A DNA stretch of 64,000 bases, taken from Hyphomicrobium sp. NDB2Meth4. Its GTDB lineage: Bacteria; Pseudomonadota; Alphaproteobacteria; Rhizobiales; Hyphomicrobiaceae. Shown piece by piece: positions 17,981-26,706 of this stretch; the first letter of the stretch is position 1; every line of letters starts with the position of its first letter. The stretch spans positions 372,001 to 436,000 of the forward strand of contig NZ_FPEJ01000005.1 of the NCBI RefSeq assembly GCF_900117445.1. Reading direction: 5' to 3'. Both the position numbers and the translations under genes were made by a program. The notes beneath the pieces are model-generated. The model saw nothing but the letters and a program-made list of their open reading frames with translations. It was not told the DNA's origin and searched no databases.

Positions 17981-19123
17981 ATGTTCGGCGGGGTCCACAT
18001 ATCGGGACTGGCGGGGATGCTATGCGCCCTGACGACCCTGTTGTGCCTGGCCGCTCCCGCCAACGCCGTCGAGAAAAAGGGGACGTCGGCCGCAGAAGCC
18101 GCCGCCGCGCTCGCCGACATCTTCAGCCAGGTTGGCGATCAAATCTATGAAGAGTGCATCTTCGAGCTGTCACCCGAGCAGGTCGAAGTCCAGCACGCAC
18201 TGATCCAGGCCTACGTCGACCAGGGCGCCACCAGCTCACTCGCCCGCCAGCTCGCGGTGAAGCAGATTCAGCCGCCTAAGCTCTCGGACAAGTGCGAAGC
18301 GATCCGCACCCAGCCCGCCGCCGAGCCGCTTCCCTGGGACACGACGCTTCAGGTCGAGAAAAAGCCCAAGCTCAAGGCTCCCCCGAAAATCGCAAAAGAG
18401 CCCCCGCTGCCCGATCCGCCCTCGATCGCCGTGCAGCGCGCCGCAATCGCCGACAAGCGCATGCTGCCGCAATGGGACTGCGGCCCCAACGTCGATTACG
18501 TCACCATCAGCCTGAATGGCTTCAAGCGAAAGCTGACCGGCGGAGAGATCTGCAATCCCTACAAGGATATCGTGCGCGAGGTACCATCCGAAGCGCCCCC
18601 GTTCCGGCTCGGCTACGTCATCGCCACTGGACGGCTGTTCGTCGTTTCGGACGATGCGCGTTACAACGGCCGCACCATCGCTTGGGCAATCTCTGGCCGC
18701 GACGTTTGCCGCAACAATCCAGACCCCGATTGCCTGGCCGCACGCGCCATTGGATCTCTTCCTCCCGGCGAATACTCGTTCTCCGGGGACAAAAACAATC
18801 GCGTCACCTGGGGACCGAAGACCAAACGCAACGTCGCCGGCATCTGGCTTCGTAAACTCTGGAACAAGGAGCACTTCACGCCGCAGCAGCGCGCCGCCAT
18901 CCTCGCGCGCGGCAACATTGCTATCCATCTGCGCTTAAAGGGTGAGATGTCGGAGGCCTGCATCGGCCTCGAACCAAAAGGCTGGGCCTACGTCGCAGGG
19001 CTGATCAAGGAGGGCCGCGCCACGGGCGTCAACGCCTACCTTGAAGAGCCCTATCCCCAGGTCGCCGAAGCGCCTCCACTGGTTGAGGGATCATCGTTCT
19101 CCCTCACATCTCTCTTCAAATAG
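17981..19123 (+). CDS. Exported protein with possible L,D-transpeptidase-like C-terminus
   Basis: 380 residues. A signal peptide covers about 1-29 (cleavage after ANA). The Pro/Lys-rich linker (KKPKLKAPPKIAKEPPLPDPP, about 125-147) separates an N-terminal Cys-containing helical part from the C-terminal half. There, ATGRLFVVSDDARYNGRTIAW and ARGNIAIHLRLKGEMSEACIGL resemble the strand and His...Ser-x-x-Cys pattern of YkuD/DUF2778-like L,D-transpeptidases. The match is by motif only, and the His-Cys spacing is unusual. It could instead be an inactive wall-binding relative. Confidence 0.7.
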   Translation: MFGGVHISGLAGMLCALTTLLCLAAPANAVEKKGTSAAEAAAALADIFSQVGDQIYEECIFELSPEQVEVQHALIQAYVDQGATSSLARQLAVKQIQPPKLSDKCEAIRTQPAAEPLPWDTTLQVEKKPKLKAPPKIAKEPPLPDPPSIAVQRAAIADKRMLPQWDCGPNVDYVTISLNGFKRKLTGGEICNPYKDIVREVPSEAPPFRLGYVIATGRLFVVSDDARYNGRTIAWAISGRDVCRNNPDPDCLAARAIGSLPPGEYSFSGDKNNRVTWGPKTKRNVAGIWLRKLWNKEHFTPQQRAAILARGNIAIHLRLKGEMSEACIGLEPKGWAYVAGLIKEGRATGVNAYLEEPYPQVAEAPPLVEGSSFSLTSLFK

Positions 19124-19171
19124 AGAGCTCGGCGCGCGCAGCCCGACACGCGCGCCTGAAGTCACAGTTCC

Positions 19172-19690
19172 TTATTCGCAAGGAACGGTGAGCGTCATCC
19201 CGACCGAAGGAAAGAACTTCTTGCAGTCCGTCGGCTTGGCCTCTGCTTGCTTGTCGACGGCTTGAGCGACCTTGCTCTTTGCATCCACCGCGGCAACCGT
19301 AATCGAAGAACTCTCGCTGTCGGCAGCCTTGGTTTCTACCTTCCGTTCGCGCGGAGCAACTGACGCCGTCTCGACAGGCTCGGCGCGCTTCTCCTTCTTG
19401 GCCTTGGCAACGCGCACCGGCTCTTCTCTATCGGCCTTCGCCACGCGGTTGGGCTTCTCGACCTTGGCAGACTTCACGCGTTTGCGCGCCGGCTCGTTCT
19501 TATCGCAGCTCTTGGTTCCGCCCGAGCGCGAAACATAAGCGCGCGACTGTCGGTAGGAAGCAGCGGGGCGTTCCGTCGTGTGCTGCCGCACCACCTCGGG
19601 AACATACTCACACGAGATGCAAGCGTAGGCGCTCTGGCTGGCAAAAAGGCCGGCGATCATGGTTGCGGCGGCGAAGCTGGTGCGGATCAC
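19172..19690 (-). CDS. Exported Lys/Glu/Arg-rich protein
   Basis: 172 residues from GTG 19690, which has GGAG eight bases upstream (an in-frame GTG at 19699 is the alternative). Signal peptide about 1-23 (cleavage near AYA). The mature chain begins CISCEYVPEV, then is a long charged, low-complexity region (RVKSAKVEKPNRVAKADREE, RVAKAKKEKRAEPVE). It ends with DCKKFFPSVGMTLTVPCE. Four or more Cys could form disulfides at both ends of a disordered middle. Function unknown. Confidence 0.75.
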   Translation of the reverse strand: MIRTSFAAATMIAGLFASQSAYACISCEYVPEVVRQHTTERPAASYRQSRAYVSRSGGTKSCDKNEPARKRVKSAKVEKPNRVAKADREEPVRVAKAKKEKRAEPVETASVAPRERKVETKAADSESSSITVAAVDAKSKVAQAVDKQAEAKPTDCKKFFPSVGMTLTVPCE

Positions 19691-19874
19691 GGCGCTCACT
19701 CCAAGTTGGTTGTCGAATTCTGGAGTGAGGATGCCCCGTTACCAGCCCATGCGCTGTTCCACCTGGAACAGAGCGATTTACTTCAACTTGGAGAGAGATC
19801 GTGGGGGACGGGGTTCGGACGATTCCGGACCCCGACTGCAATCAGTCGACGGTGATAGCGAAAACCTTGAAATC

Positions 19875-20096
19875 CTAGTCGACGCGGAAGTCGTAGTTGC
19901 CCGACTTGCACTTGACGTCTTCGGCCTCGTAGACGCCTGTTCCTTCAGTCTCTTTCTCGAAGGTACCGCCTTCACACCCCCAAGCAGCAACGATCTCCTT
20001 GAGCTTCGCCGCCTCGTCGTCGGTCACTTTCGAATCGGCCAGAGCAGTCCCGCCCAAAACCGCCAAGACCGCGATCGTCGAGAGTAAGACCCGCAT
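19875..20096 (-). CDS. Small periplasmic PepSY-like protein
   Basis: 73 residues from ATG 20096 with a strong AGGAGG site. Signal peptide about 1-20 (MRVLLSTIAVLAVLGGTALA). The mature part (DDEAAKLKEIVAAWGCEGG, then EDVKCKSGNYDFRVD) has the one-helix-plus-strands layout of small PepSY-like proteins, with two Cys likely bridged. Role unknown; PepSY domains often inhibit or chaperone partners. Confidence 0.8.
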   Translation of the reverse strand: MRVLLSTIAVLAVLGGTALADSKVTDDEAAKLKEIVAAWGCEGGTFEKETEGTGVYEAEDVKCKSGNYDFRVD

Positions 20097-20266
20097 GAAG
20101 ACCTCCTATCCTGCAACGGCCGAAGCGCCGTCCTTCGTCCATAGTGGAGCACCCAACCTGACGCGATACTGACACCCTGATGCAAATCAATGTCACCCTT
20201 CAATTTCCATTAGAGTATCGGTGCTTAGACTCCATACGCACCGCAAAAGCGTCTCAGGCCATTCTG

Positions 20267-20707
20267 ATGTTCAAAGTCGCTGCTCGCCCGATCTTCTCCG
20301 CAGCCGCAGCCATCTTGCTCGGCGCCGCTCCAATCGTTGCCGCACGAGCAGCCGAGAATACCGATGCCGAGGCTGCCAGCCTCGCCCTCGGCGAAGCCTT
20401 GTTCAAGGAACGGTGCGCCAGCTGCCATGGCGCGGATGCCACCGGTAACGGCCCCGCCGCCGATGCACTGAAAGTTCCGCCCGCGAACCTCACCGAGATA
20501 TCGAAGCGATCGGGCGGCAAGTTCCCCGCAGCGCACATCGTCGAGGTCATCACCTACGGCGGAAATATCAAGGCCCACGGCAGCGGCCCGATGCCCGTCT
20601 GGGGCCTTGTCTTCAGCCAGGAAGGCGGTCGCGGAAAGATCGGCGCTGCACGCTCGCGCCAGGCCATCATCGGCCTGAGACGCTACCTGGAATCCATCCA
20701 GAAATAA
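20267..20707 (+). CDS. Periplasmic c-type cytochrome
   Basis: 146 residues from ATG 20267. Signal peptide about 1-28. Heme c attachment site CASCH at residues 50-54. A likely sixth ligand Met lies in HGSGPMPVWG, and the C-terminal helix ends RRYLESIQK as in class I cytochromes c. It probably carries electrons in the periplasm. The donor and acceptor are not evident from the neighbours, although a dehydrogenase-cytochrome fusion lies about 1.5 kb further on. Confidence 0.93.
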   Translation: MFKVAARPIFSAAAAILLGAAPIVAARAAENTDAEAASLALGEALFKERCASCHGADATGNGPAADALKVPPANLTEISKRSGGKFPAAHIVEVITYGGNIKAHGSGPMPVWGLVFSQEGGRGKIGAARSRQAIIGLRRYLESIQK

Positions 20708-20901
20708 GCCGCGGCCTTTACCCGAACACGCACGCGAATACCTGCCCGCACAAAAGTTATTCATCTGCTGTGAAAAAACCGGCCCCCTGTGTGCACAACC
20801 GTGCCCGCGCAACAATCACCCCGCATCCGGCCGTGTTAGCCCTCGCTCGTCGCGTATCCCGCGTAGAAGGGAACCAATAATCGAGCGAGGGAGTACGTAG
20901 C

Positions 20902-21579
20902 TTGAAACAGATCTATCTCGCGGTCGTAGCAATCGTTGCTGCAATCGCCACTATGTCGTCAGTGCAGGCACAGGAAGCGCCATGGCGGGGGTTCTATGCG
21001 GGCCTCAACGGGGGCTATGCATGGAACAGTGCCAACGGCAAGTTCAACAACGCGACCGATTTATCGAACTTGACGCTGAACGGCGCCATCGTCGGCGGCC
21101 AGATCGGCTATAACTGGCAGGCCAACCAGTTCCTGTTCGGCCTCGAATTCGACGCATCAACGCGTGCAGGCGGTGAAGACACCGTCACGGCAAATGCCGG
21201 TACGGTGAATGCAGCCAGCATCAGCGCCGACATGAATTACCTGTCGAGCGTGCGCGCACGTCTCGGCTGGGCGATCAACAACTGGTTGCTCTACGGCACT
21301 GTCGGCTGGGGCTTCGGCGAGTTCACCTTCAAGGAGGACATGCCGCAGGTGCCTTTCAGCGGCAAGGTGCGCTTCAATGACAACGGCGTCGTATTCGGCG
21401 GCGGTGTCGAGTGGATGGTGGCCTATGGCGTGTCTCTGCGCGCGGAATATCTGCGCTACGATCTCACTGCCGGCTCGACCATCTCCGCCGACTTTCCGAC
21501 CTCCTCTTCCGACGCGCACATCGGCTTCGATAACGTCGACGTTGCGAGAGCCGCACTCAACATCAAGCTGAGCAACTAA
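20902..21579 (+). CDS. Omp25/Omp31-type outer-membrane beta-barrel protein
   Basis: 225 residues from TTG 20902, backed by GAGGGAG eight bases upstream; no better start is in frame. Signal peptide about 1-23 (cleavage after VQA). The barrel sequence is typical of the hemin-binding/Omp25 group: WRGFYAGLNGGYAW, VGGQIGYNWQANQFLFGLE, SVRARLGWAINNWLLYGTVG, and a final strand VARAALNIKLSN. Such proteins are abundant in the Hyphomicrobiales outer membrane. A hairpin terminator follows. Confidence 0.93.
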   Translation: MKQIYLAVVAIVAAIATMSSVQAQEAPWRGFYAGLNGGYAWNSANGKFNNATDLSNLTLNGAIVGGQIGYNWQANQFLFGLEFDASTRAGGEDTVTANAGTVNAASISADMNYLSSVRARLGWAINNWLLYGTVGWGFGEFTFKEDMPQVPFSGKVRFNDNGVVFGGGVEWMVAYGVSLRAEYLRYDLTAGSTISADFPTSSSDAHIGFDNVDVARAALNIKLSN

Positions 21580-21605
21580 TCCTGCCGGCAACAATGTGCG
21601 ATTGT

Positions 21606-21633
21606 GGCGGAAGCATTCGGGGATGCTTCCGCC
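21606..21633 (+). terminator. Hairpin terminator after the outer-membrane protein gene
   Basis: GGCGGAAGCAT (21606-21616) pairs perfectly with ATGCTTCCGCC (21623-21633) around a 6-base loop, about 27 bases after the stop codon. No U-run follows, so it may be Rho-assisted or an mRNA-protecting stem. Confidence 0.7.
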
Positions 21634-21767
21634 GCACGCTCTGCATCTGAACGCCGCTTTGAAATCAATCGGCTCTCAGTTGCACTGAATTCGATCGACT
21701 GGAACAAAGCTCCGGCAATTCACCGGCGTTACTCCGTTAGCTGCGCATAGCTCAAGGAGTGCCGCCA

Positions 21768-22091
21768 ATGAGAAAACTGATCGCCTGCTGCGTCGCCGCC
21801 GGTATGACAGCCGCATTGACACCTGCCTTCGCTGACACGTCCGCAGACGACCGGATGTTGAAAGCTCCAGAGAAGAGTATGGGTGACGAAGGCAAGCTGC
21901 CCGCCACGGAGAAAATGGGCAATCAGGTCCGGGACATGACGGGACCGCGCACCGCGGCATCCCCCGGCGCCGAGAACACGGGGCCCTCCGGACCCAAAGG
22001 CCCGCCTAAGCGCATGGGTGACGAAGGGACACTGCCTGCTACCGGAAAAATGGGCAGCAAGGTTCCGCAGATGAATTCTGACCAGGACTAG
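21768..22091 (+). CDS. Small exported protein with a tandem 17-residue repeat
   Basis: 107 residues from ATG 21768, with AAGGAG eight bases upstream. Signal peptide about 1-23 (MRKLIACCVAAGMTAALTPA). The mature chain contains two copies of the motif MGDEGxLPATxKMGxxV: MGDEGKLPATEKMGNQV and MGDEGTLPATGKMGSKV. These are separated by a Gly/Pro-rich link. The rest is polar and probably disordered. No known family is recognised. Confidence 0.82.
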   Translation: MRKLIACCVAAGMTAALTPAFADTSADDRMLKAPEKSMGDEGKLPATEKMGNQVRDMTGPRTAASPGAENTGPSGPKGPPKRMGDEGTLPATGKMGSKVPQMNSDQD

Positions 22092-22113
22092 ATATTCCTC
22101 CAAACCTTCGACG

Positions 22114-22144
22114 ATGCCGCTGGACTTTGGCCCGGCGGCATTTT
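22114..22144 (+). terminator. Intrinsic terminator
   Basis: ATGCCGC (22114-22120) pairs with GCGGCAT (22135-22141) and is followed by TTTT (22141-22144), just after the stop of the repeat-containing exported protein gene. The loop of 14 bases is large, so strength is uncertain. Confidence 0.6.
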
Positions 22145-22270
22145 CGTGCGCGCAGCAGTCACGCCACGCGACCACCGCGTCAGCCGGGTGTGCCTCTCAT
22201 ATCTCCATCGCGCTTCCCATATAGACATATCCGACCGCTCTGCAGTCTTCCCTTCAGCAAGGATCTAGTC

Positions 22271-24040
22271 ATGGCGCTCCCACCACAACTCCCAAGACGA
22301 ACAGCCGCCACTATCCTGGCCATCGGCTTCTTGCAGATTGCATCACTGCCACTCGCCGCTGAAAAGATCGCCTGCCCGCAATCGGACGCGGGCATCTCGC
22401 TCCCAAAGGGCTTCTGCGCCACGATCCTTGCTGACAATATCGGTCACGCCAGGCAGATGGCGGTCGCCCCCAACGGCACCGTCTACGCCAACACTTGGAG
22501 CGGCACCTATTACAACAACGACACTCCGCACGAAGGGGGCTTCCTCGTCGCCATGAAGGACATGGACGGCGATGGCCGCGCCGACAAGATCGAGCGCTTC
22601 GGCCCGACGTTCGCCGAGGGCGCACACGGCGGAACCGGAATCTACATCTATAACGACGGTCTCTACGCCGAGGCGAACGATAAGATCGTTCGCTATCAGC
22701 TGAACGACGACGAGATCGCACCGACATCAAAACCCGAGACGGTCGTCTCCGGTATGCCGGTCACCGGTGACCATCCCATGCACCCCTTCGTCATCGACAA
22801 GGACGGTAATCTCTTCGTCTCCATGGGCTCTGCCACCAACACATGCGAGGTGAAGAACCGCATGCCTGGCTCCAAGGGCCACGAGCCGTGCACCGAGTTG
22901 GAAACCCGCGCTGGCGTCTGGCGCTATGACGCCAACAAGCGCGATCAGGCCTTCTCGCCGAAGGAACGCTACGCATCCGGCATACGCAATGGCGAAGGCT
23001 TCGACTTCGATGAGGCGGGCCGGCTCTACGTCACCCAGCACGGGCGCGATCAGCTGCACGAGAATTGGCCCCGCCTCTATACTGCCGAGCAAGGTTTCAA
23101 CTTGCCCGCCGAGGAGGTGATGATCCTCGAGGAGGGCGCTTGGTACGGCTGGCCGAAGTGCTACTACGATCCCCAGCAGGAAAAGCTCGTACTGGCACCC
23201 GAGTACGGCGGTGACGGCGGCAAGAAGGTCGGCGAGTGCGACAAGGCTGTCCCACCCGTCGCCGCGTTCCCGGCGCACTGGGCTCCCAACGACCTCAAGA
23301 TCTATAAGAGCGAGGACTTCCCCGAAGGCTATCGAGGCGGCGCGTTCATCGCCTTCCACGGCTCATGGAACCGCGCGCCGAACCCGCAGCAGGGCTACAA
23401 CGTCGTTTTCCAGCCGCTGAAGGACGGCAAGAAATCCGGCGACTGGATCGTCTTCGCCGATGGCTTCGCCGGCAAACACAAAGACCCTAGCCGCGCCGCG
23501 CATCGCCCCTCTGGCCTCGCCGTCGGACCATACGGCGCGCTCTATGTCAGCGACGACGTCGGCGGGCGCGTCTGGCGCATCGTCTACGAAGGGGACCCGG
23601 ACGCCAAAGGCATTGAAGCGGCACCTGCACCCGAGAGCCGCGCCGCAGCGTCACCGGACGCGCTGCCGCCCGAAGGTATTCACCCCGACGCCGGCAACCC
23701 GCCGAAGCTGACACCACCGCCCGGCGCGAGCGCGGCCGACGTCGAACTCGGCGCCAAGATCTTCGCTGGCGAAGTTGCAGGCGCCACATGCGCCGGCTGT
23801 CACGGCGCTGGCGGTATCGGCACGCCAGTCGGCCCGAACCTCACCACCGGCAAATGGCTCTGGGGCGACGGCAGCCTCAAGGACATCACCAACACCATCG
23901 AGAACGGCGTCCCCGAACCCAAACAGCACCCGGGCGCCATGCCCCCGATGGGCGGCGTCGAGTTGTCGAAATCTCAGCTGGCTGCGGTCGCCGCATACGT
24001 CTGGGCTTTGGGCCACAACGACAAGCAGGCGGCCCAGTGA
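22271..24040 (+). CDS. PQQ-type sugar (sorbosone-like) dehydrogenase fused to cytochrome c
   Basis: 589 residues from ATG 22271 with AAGGA eight bases upstream. A signal peptide is followed by a beta-propeller of the glucose/sorbosone dehydrogenase type (about 45-475; markers include GHARQMAVAPNGTVYANTW, HPFVIDKDGNLFVSMGS, FIAFHGSWNR and RPSGLAVGPYGALYVSDD). After a Pro/Ala-rich linker comes a cytochrome c domain with CAGCHG and a Met-rich MPPMGGVELS stretch. The enzyme likely oxidizes a sugar or aldehyde in the periplasm using PQQ and passes electrons to its own heme. The exact substrate cannot be read from sequence. Confidence 0.92.
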   Translation: MALPPQLPRRTAATILAIGFLQIASLPLAAEKIACPQSDAGISLPKGFCATILADNIGHARQMAVAPNGTVYANTWSGTYYNNDTPHEGGFLVAMKDMDGDGRADKIERFGPTFAEGAHGGTGIYIYNDGLYAEANDKIVRYQLNDDEIAPTSKPETVVSGMPVTGDHPMHPFVIDKDGNLFVSMGSATNTCEVKNRMPGSKGHEPCTELETRAGVWRYDANKRDQAFSPKERYASGIRNGEGFDFDEAGRLYVTQHGRDQLHENWPRLYTAEQGFNLPAEEVMILEEGAWYGWPKCYYDPQQEKLVLAPEYGGDGGKKVGECDKAVPPVAAFPAHWAPNDLKIYKSEDFPEGYRGGAFIAFHGSWNRAPNPQQGYNVVFQPLKDGKKSGDWIVFADGFAGKHKDPSRAAHRPSGLAVGPYGALYVSDDVGGRVWRIVYEGDPDAKGIEAAPAPESRAAASPDALPPEGIHPDAGNPPKLTPPPGASAADVELGAKIFAGEVAGATCAGCHGAGGIGTPVGPNLTTGKWLWGDGSLKDITNTIENGVPEPKQHPGAMPPMGGVELSKSQLAAVAAYVWALGHNDKQAAQ

Positions 24041-24170
24041 AGCGGACAGGCGACTGGCGAGGCACCACTACGACTGCCTAAAGTTCCAAGCCTCTTGCCA
24101 GATTGCCCGCTTGTCGCCGGCCAGCTCCGCCAAGCATTGTGCGGCTCCACGTCGAACCCTGGAGCCCGCT

Positions 24171-24455
24171 ATGCTGAAGACGTCCGCCCTCTTTGCCGTT
24201 TGCGCGGTGCTCCTCGCCGGGCCGACGCTCGCCGCCGACTACAAGTGCGCCAACAAGGCCACCGGCGTGAAGCTCAATGACTTCGATATCGCCATCAAGA
24301 ACCGATCCGAGGCGATCTCTGAGATGAAGGACGAGATCAAGCAGGCCGGCGGCTCGACCGAGGAGCACAAGAAGGCGATTGAGATCCTGGAGGAAAAGCT
24401 CACCAAGGCGAAAGCCGACCGCGAAGCCCTTCTCGTGGAGTGCAACGCGAACTGA
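24171..24455 (+). CDS. Small exported coiled-coil protein
   Basis: 94 residues from ATG 24171. Signal peptide about 1-22 (MLKTSALFAVCAVLLAGPTLA). The mature protein begins DYKCANKATG and continues as one long charged helix (RSEAISEMKDEIKQAGG, then KKAIEILEEKLTKAKADREA) ending in ECNAN; the two Cys may bridge. No family is recognised. Confidence 0.8.
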   Translation: MLKTSALFAVCAVLLAGPTLAADYKCANKATGVKLNDFDIAIKNRSEAISEMKDEIKQAGGSTEEHKKAIEILEEKLTKAKADREALLVECNAN

Positions 24456-24524
24456 GCACCTAGGCGGGGAAGGCGCACAAGCTATGCGCGGGACCGCTCG
24501 GCCTCACCAGCGAACCGCCGATTC

Positions 24525-24770
24525 CTAGTCCGGCCGGAAGGCTGACATCTCGACGACATTGCTCTCCGGTCCGTTGACCTCCGAGAAATGCGTCACCTTG
24601 TTACTGTCGCAGACATAAACCCACTTGTAGTCGAACAGCTCGCCATCGCGGATGTGCCCGAACACGGCGCCCTTCGCTCCCCGCCAGAATAGCGTCGCCG
24701 GGCTCTTCTCGGAGTTGACCTTCTCCCAGTTCGGCTCGATGTACTCGTTTATCTGCTTCCAGTGGATCAA
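24525..24770 (-). CDS. Small hypothetical protein, 81 residues
   Basis: Starts at TTG 24770 with AGGAGAG upstream. The protein is soluble and Trp/Tyr-containing (IHWKQINEYIEPNWEKV, ATLFWRGAKGAVFGHIRDGE, YKWVYVCDSNKVTHFSEV), with the look of a small beta-rich fold. No known family is recognised. Codon use is native and the frame is clean. Confidence 0.7.
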   Translation of the reverse strand: MIHWKQINEYIEPNWEKVNSEKSPATLFWRGAKGAVFGHIRDGELFDYKWVYVCDSNKVTHFSEVNGPESNVVEMSAFRPD

Positions 24771-25030
24771 GGGAATTCTCTCCTGAGTGGGACGCGATCC
24801 CGCTCTTATGGGCTGATCCCCGTGAAAAGCGAAGCAATTCCGCTCTCTGCCCCGCCCTCATCGGGTCGACTCAGCCCTGTCAACAGGTTGCATTAAAGCG
24901 AGCCATTTCGCCCCGCCGGCGCCTCCAAGGGGCCGGGAATCGACGACGCCGGGGAACGGTGCTAACAGCAGCGCTCGCACCCTGAGATGGCAACGCCCGC
25001 GTGCCCGCAACCCTTGAGCCCGCAACGAGA

Positions 25031-26659
25031 ATGACCGACGACATCGCGATCACAGATGCCGCGCCCGCGCAGGGCGGCGCGCCGGGGAAGCTCGCCACCG
25101 AGATCAATCGGCGGCGCACCTTCGCGATCATCTCGCACCCTGACGCCGGTAAGACGACGCTCACCGAGAAGCTGCTGCTTTTCGGCGGCGCGATCCAGCT
25201 CGCCGGCCAGGTGAAGGCGAAGAAGGACGGCCGCAACACGCGTTCTGACTGGATGGCCATCGAGAAGTCGCGCGGCATCTCCGTCGTTACCTCCGTGATG
25301 ACGTTCGAATACGGCGGCGCCGTCTTCAACCTGCTCGACACCCCGGGCCACGAAGACTTCTCCGACCACACCTATCGCACGCTCACCGCCGTCGACAGCG
25401 CCATCATGGTCATCGACGCGGCCAAGGGCATCGAGGCGCGCACGCGCAAATTGTTCGAGGTCTGCCGCCTCCGCGACATCCCCATCATCACCTTCATCAA
25501 CAAGCTCGACCGTGAATCGCGCGAGCCGCTGGAGCTGCTCGACGAGATCGAGAAGGTGCTCGCACTCGACACCGCGCCAATGGTCTGGCCGATCGGCATG
25601 GGCCGCACATTCCGCGGCACGTACGACTTGCAGAAGCCACGCATCCGCCGCGTCGACGAGGCTCCTGAAGGCACGCCCGTTTCCGGCCCCGACGACCCCA
25701 TCTTCGAGACGTTGCTCGACGAGACCGACCTCGCCAAGTGGCGCGAGGATATCGAACTGGTGCGCGATCTGTGCGGCAGCTTCGATCTCAAGGCTTTCCG
25801 CGAAGGCACACTTTCGCCGGTCTACTTCGGCAGCGCACTGCGCAACTTCGGCGTCCGCGATATCCTCGATGCACTCATCGCCTATGCGCCGCCGCCACTG
25901 AGCCGCAAGGCCGCCACCCGCACCATCGAGGCGACCGAGCCGGCGATGACCGGCATCATCTTCAAGATCCAGGCGAACATGGATCCCAACCACCGCGACC
26001 GCATGGCGTTCATGCGGCTGTGCTCGGGACGCCTGACGCGCGGCATGAAGGTGAAGCACGTGCGCACCGACAAGACGATGGCGCTCAGCGCCCCGCAGTT
26101 CTTCTTCGCTCAGGACCGCTCGCTCGCCGAAGAAGCCTTCGCCGGAGACGTCGTCGGCATTCCCAACCGCGGCACGCTGCGCATTGGCGACGCGCTGACC
26201 GAAGGCGAGGACATCACCTTCCTCGGTATTCCCTCATTCGCGCCGGAGATCCTGCGCCGCATTCGTCTGGGTGACGCGATCAAAGCTAAGAAGCTGAAGG
26301 ACGCGCTCAAAGAGATGGCTGAGGAGGGCGTGGTGCAGCTGTTCTCGCCCATCGATGGCATGCAGCCGATCGTCGGCGTCATCGGCGCGTTGCAGCTCGA
26401 CGTTCTCGGTGATCGCCTGACGCACGAATACGGATTATCGACCGGCTTCGAGGCTGCCCCCTGCGAAGTGATGCGCTGGATCGAGGCCGCCGATAAGGCC
26501 AAGCTCGATAAGTTCATCGAGGGCAACCGCTCGGCGATCGCCGTCGATTCCGACGGCGACTACGTCTACATGGCGCCATCGGTCTTCAGCCTGAACTGGG
26601 TTGCCGAGCGCAACCCCGACATCACCTTCAAGGACGTGAAAGCCGTCACGCAAGGCTGA
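25031..26659 (+). CDS. prfC: Peptide chain release factor 3 (RF3)
   Basis: 542 residues from ATG 25031; an in-frame GTG at 25001 would add ten residues. RF3 is the GTPase that removes RF1/RF2 from the ribosome after termination. The translational-GTPase motifs are intact: SHPDAGKTT near residues 35-43, DTPGHEDFSDHTYRTL for the switch II region, and INKLDRE for base recognition. The chain keeps the RF3-type C-terminal domains (QFFFAQDRSLAEEAFAGDVVGI and the terminal VAERNPDITFKDV). It stands alone on its strand. Confidence 0.97.
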   Translation: MTDDIAITDAAPAQGGAPGKLATEINRRRTFAIISHPDAGKTTLTEKLLLFGGAIQLAGQVKAKKDGRNTRSDWMAIEKSRGISVVTSVMTFEYGGAVFNLLDTPGHEDFSDHTYRTLTAVDSAIMVIDAAKGIEARTRKLFEVCRLRDIPIITFINKLDRESREPLELLDEIEKVLALDTAPMVWPIGMGRTFRGTYDLQKPRIRRVDEAPEGTPVSGPDDPIFETLLDETDLAKWREDIELVRDLCGSFDLKAFREGTLSPVYFGSALRNFGVRDILDALIAYAPPPLSRKAATRTIEATEPAMTGIIFKIQANMDPNHRDRMAFMRLCSGRLTRGMKVKHVRTDKTMALSAPQFFFAQDRSLAEEAFAGDVVGIPNRGTLRIGDALTEGEDITFLGIPSFAPEILRRIRLGDAIKAKKLKDALKEMAEEGVVQLFSPIDGMQPIVGVIGALQLDVLGDRLTHEYGLSTGFEAAPCEVMRWIEAADKAKLDKFIEGNRSAIAVDSDGDYVYMAPSVFSLNWVAERNPDITFKDVKAVTQG

Positions 26660-26706
26660 ACCCCTGCGTAACAGTCCCTCAACGGCGGGCCGATATACTG
26701 GCCGAT

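Noticed and set aside
24962-26059. Long frame antisense to prfC
   Set aside because: Same shadow effect; no family features, while prfC motifs are complete.
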